Below are positions 63,501-64,000 of a stretch of 64,000 nucleotides of DNA, in pieces. The translations under genes and the position numbers were made by a program. Where the stretch lies: contig CM024187.1 of assembly GCA_013433145.1 (NCBI GenBank), positions 5,410,826 through 5,474,825 on the forward strand, read 5' to 3'. The stretch comes from Ascaris suum (taxonomy: Eukaryota; Nematoda; Chromadorea; Rhabditida; Ascarididae). The notes beneath the pieces are model-generated. The model saw nothing but the letters and a program-made list of their open reading frames with translations, was not told where the DNA came from and made no database searches. Positions within the stretch are counted from its first letter, which is position 1. Each line of letters begins with the position of its first letter.

Positions 63501-63635
63501 CACCGCTATTTGTTGATGAATATAGCAACGGACAATTTAATAGCGACCTTTTCATAAATGTTTTAAATGCATTCTCAGTCATACGGCTGAAATTTCCTCC
63601 TGGAATAAATACGATAGTAGATGATGAAGAACACG
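63501..63635 (+). CDS. Probable internal exon of an unrecognised + strand gene
   Basis: Acceptor TTTCTATTAG, donor GTAACG. The frame reads PLFVDEYSNGQFNSDLFINV, LNAFSVIRLKFPPGINTIVD and DEEH. If the sequence before 63501 is coding rather than intron, LILFLLAPLF would make a short hydrophobic lead, but there is no ATG. No family recognised. Confidence 0.4.
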
Positions 63636-63789
63636 GTAACGTGTGTAGCCTTTGTACGCAAAGGATGCCGTTACCCTTCAACACTCTTCTCTGACCACTG
63701 AATCAGAAAAATGTTTATATATCAACAGAGAACGAAGAACGATGCGCATCTAGCAAAAATCGGATTTAACCTGCTCGCGCCTTATTCAG

Positions 63790-64000
63790 CATCTCTATGC
63801 GCCCAAGCCTCTAATTGGCGAGTACACAGTAGTTTCGATAATTTCATCGAAAACAGTATTCTTCCTCGATAAAGCCAACACCGTCAAAGCATGGGTCATT
63901 CTTACAAGCTGCAACATATTCGCTGCTGTTCGGTTAAGGCTGATAAGAATGATCCGCATTGTACAGCCAGCCACAACCCGGTCCCTAAGCCCATCAACTC
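63790..64000 (+). CDS. Open exon candidate running off the right end
   Basis: After CCTTATTCAG (ending 63789) a frame without stop runs about 70 codons to the window end: HLYAPKPLIGEYTVVSIISS, KTVFFLDKAN and onward. The second half is also open in another + frame and on the minus strand (VDGLRDRVVAGCTMRIILIS to a GTAAGA donor), so which strand is coded, if any, cannot be settled here. It may be part of a dispersed repeat. Confidence 0.25.

Overview
The window is nuclear DNA from a nematode, most likely a clade V parasite of the strongylid or hookworm type. It has no prokaryotic features. Coding sequence sits in many short exons separated by introns of a few hundred bases to several kilobases, with TTTTCAG-like acceptors. 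Several exons can be aligned confidently to Caenorhabditis elegans proteins, recalled from memory and not searched. The species itself is inference.

Left part (about 8.2-24.9 kb, + strand): the latrophilin/adhesion-GPCR gene lat-1. The second half of the SUEL/RBL lectin, hormone-receptor (HRM), GAIN, GPS, seven-transmembrane and proline-rich C-terminal exons are all in the right order with good splice sites. The N-terminal lectin and signal-peptide exons were not found between 1 and 8176. Several exons carry single-base frameshifts and there is one in-frame TAA, while splice sites and conserved residues survive. The copy is therefore either a recently decayed or variant copy, or the assembly is wrong there. 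A small antisense single-pass membrane protein candidate lies inside a lat-1 intron (about 21.7-21.95 kb).

Middle (27.3-28.4 kb): the last two exons of an unrecognised + strand gene. From about 28.4 to 41 kb base composition switches to A-rich on the + strand, as expected for introns of minus-strand genes. Here lie two phase-matched exons of pir-1, the DUSP11-type RNA 5'-triphosphatase, plus a possible basic first exon at 40.3-40.4 kb. A dead mariner transposon (37.2-38.3 kb) sits antisense in what would be the pir-1 intron.

Right part: pieces of an unrecognised + strand gene at 46.4-48.1 kb with a poly(A) signal; then a complete nine-exon BTB/POZ plus six-C2H2-finger transcription factor at 48.85-55.56 kb (about 500 aa, every splice phase matching and no lesion); then minus-strand exons at 57.0-57.6 kb (unrecognised, faintly paired-domain-like) and at 60.8-61.9 kb (serpin-like); then isolated + strand exons at 62.7-62.8 and 63.5-63.6 kb. 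Microsatellites, minisatellites and long G/C runs are scattered through introns. The genes do not form a pathway. They look like independent neighbouring loci: a surface receptor, an RNA phosphatase and a transcription factor.
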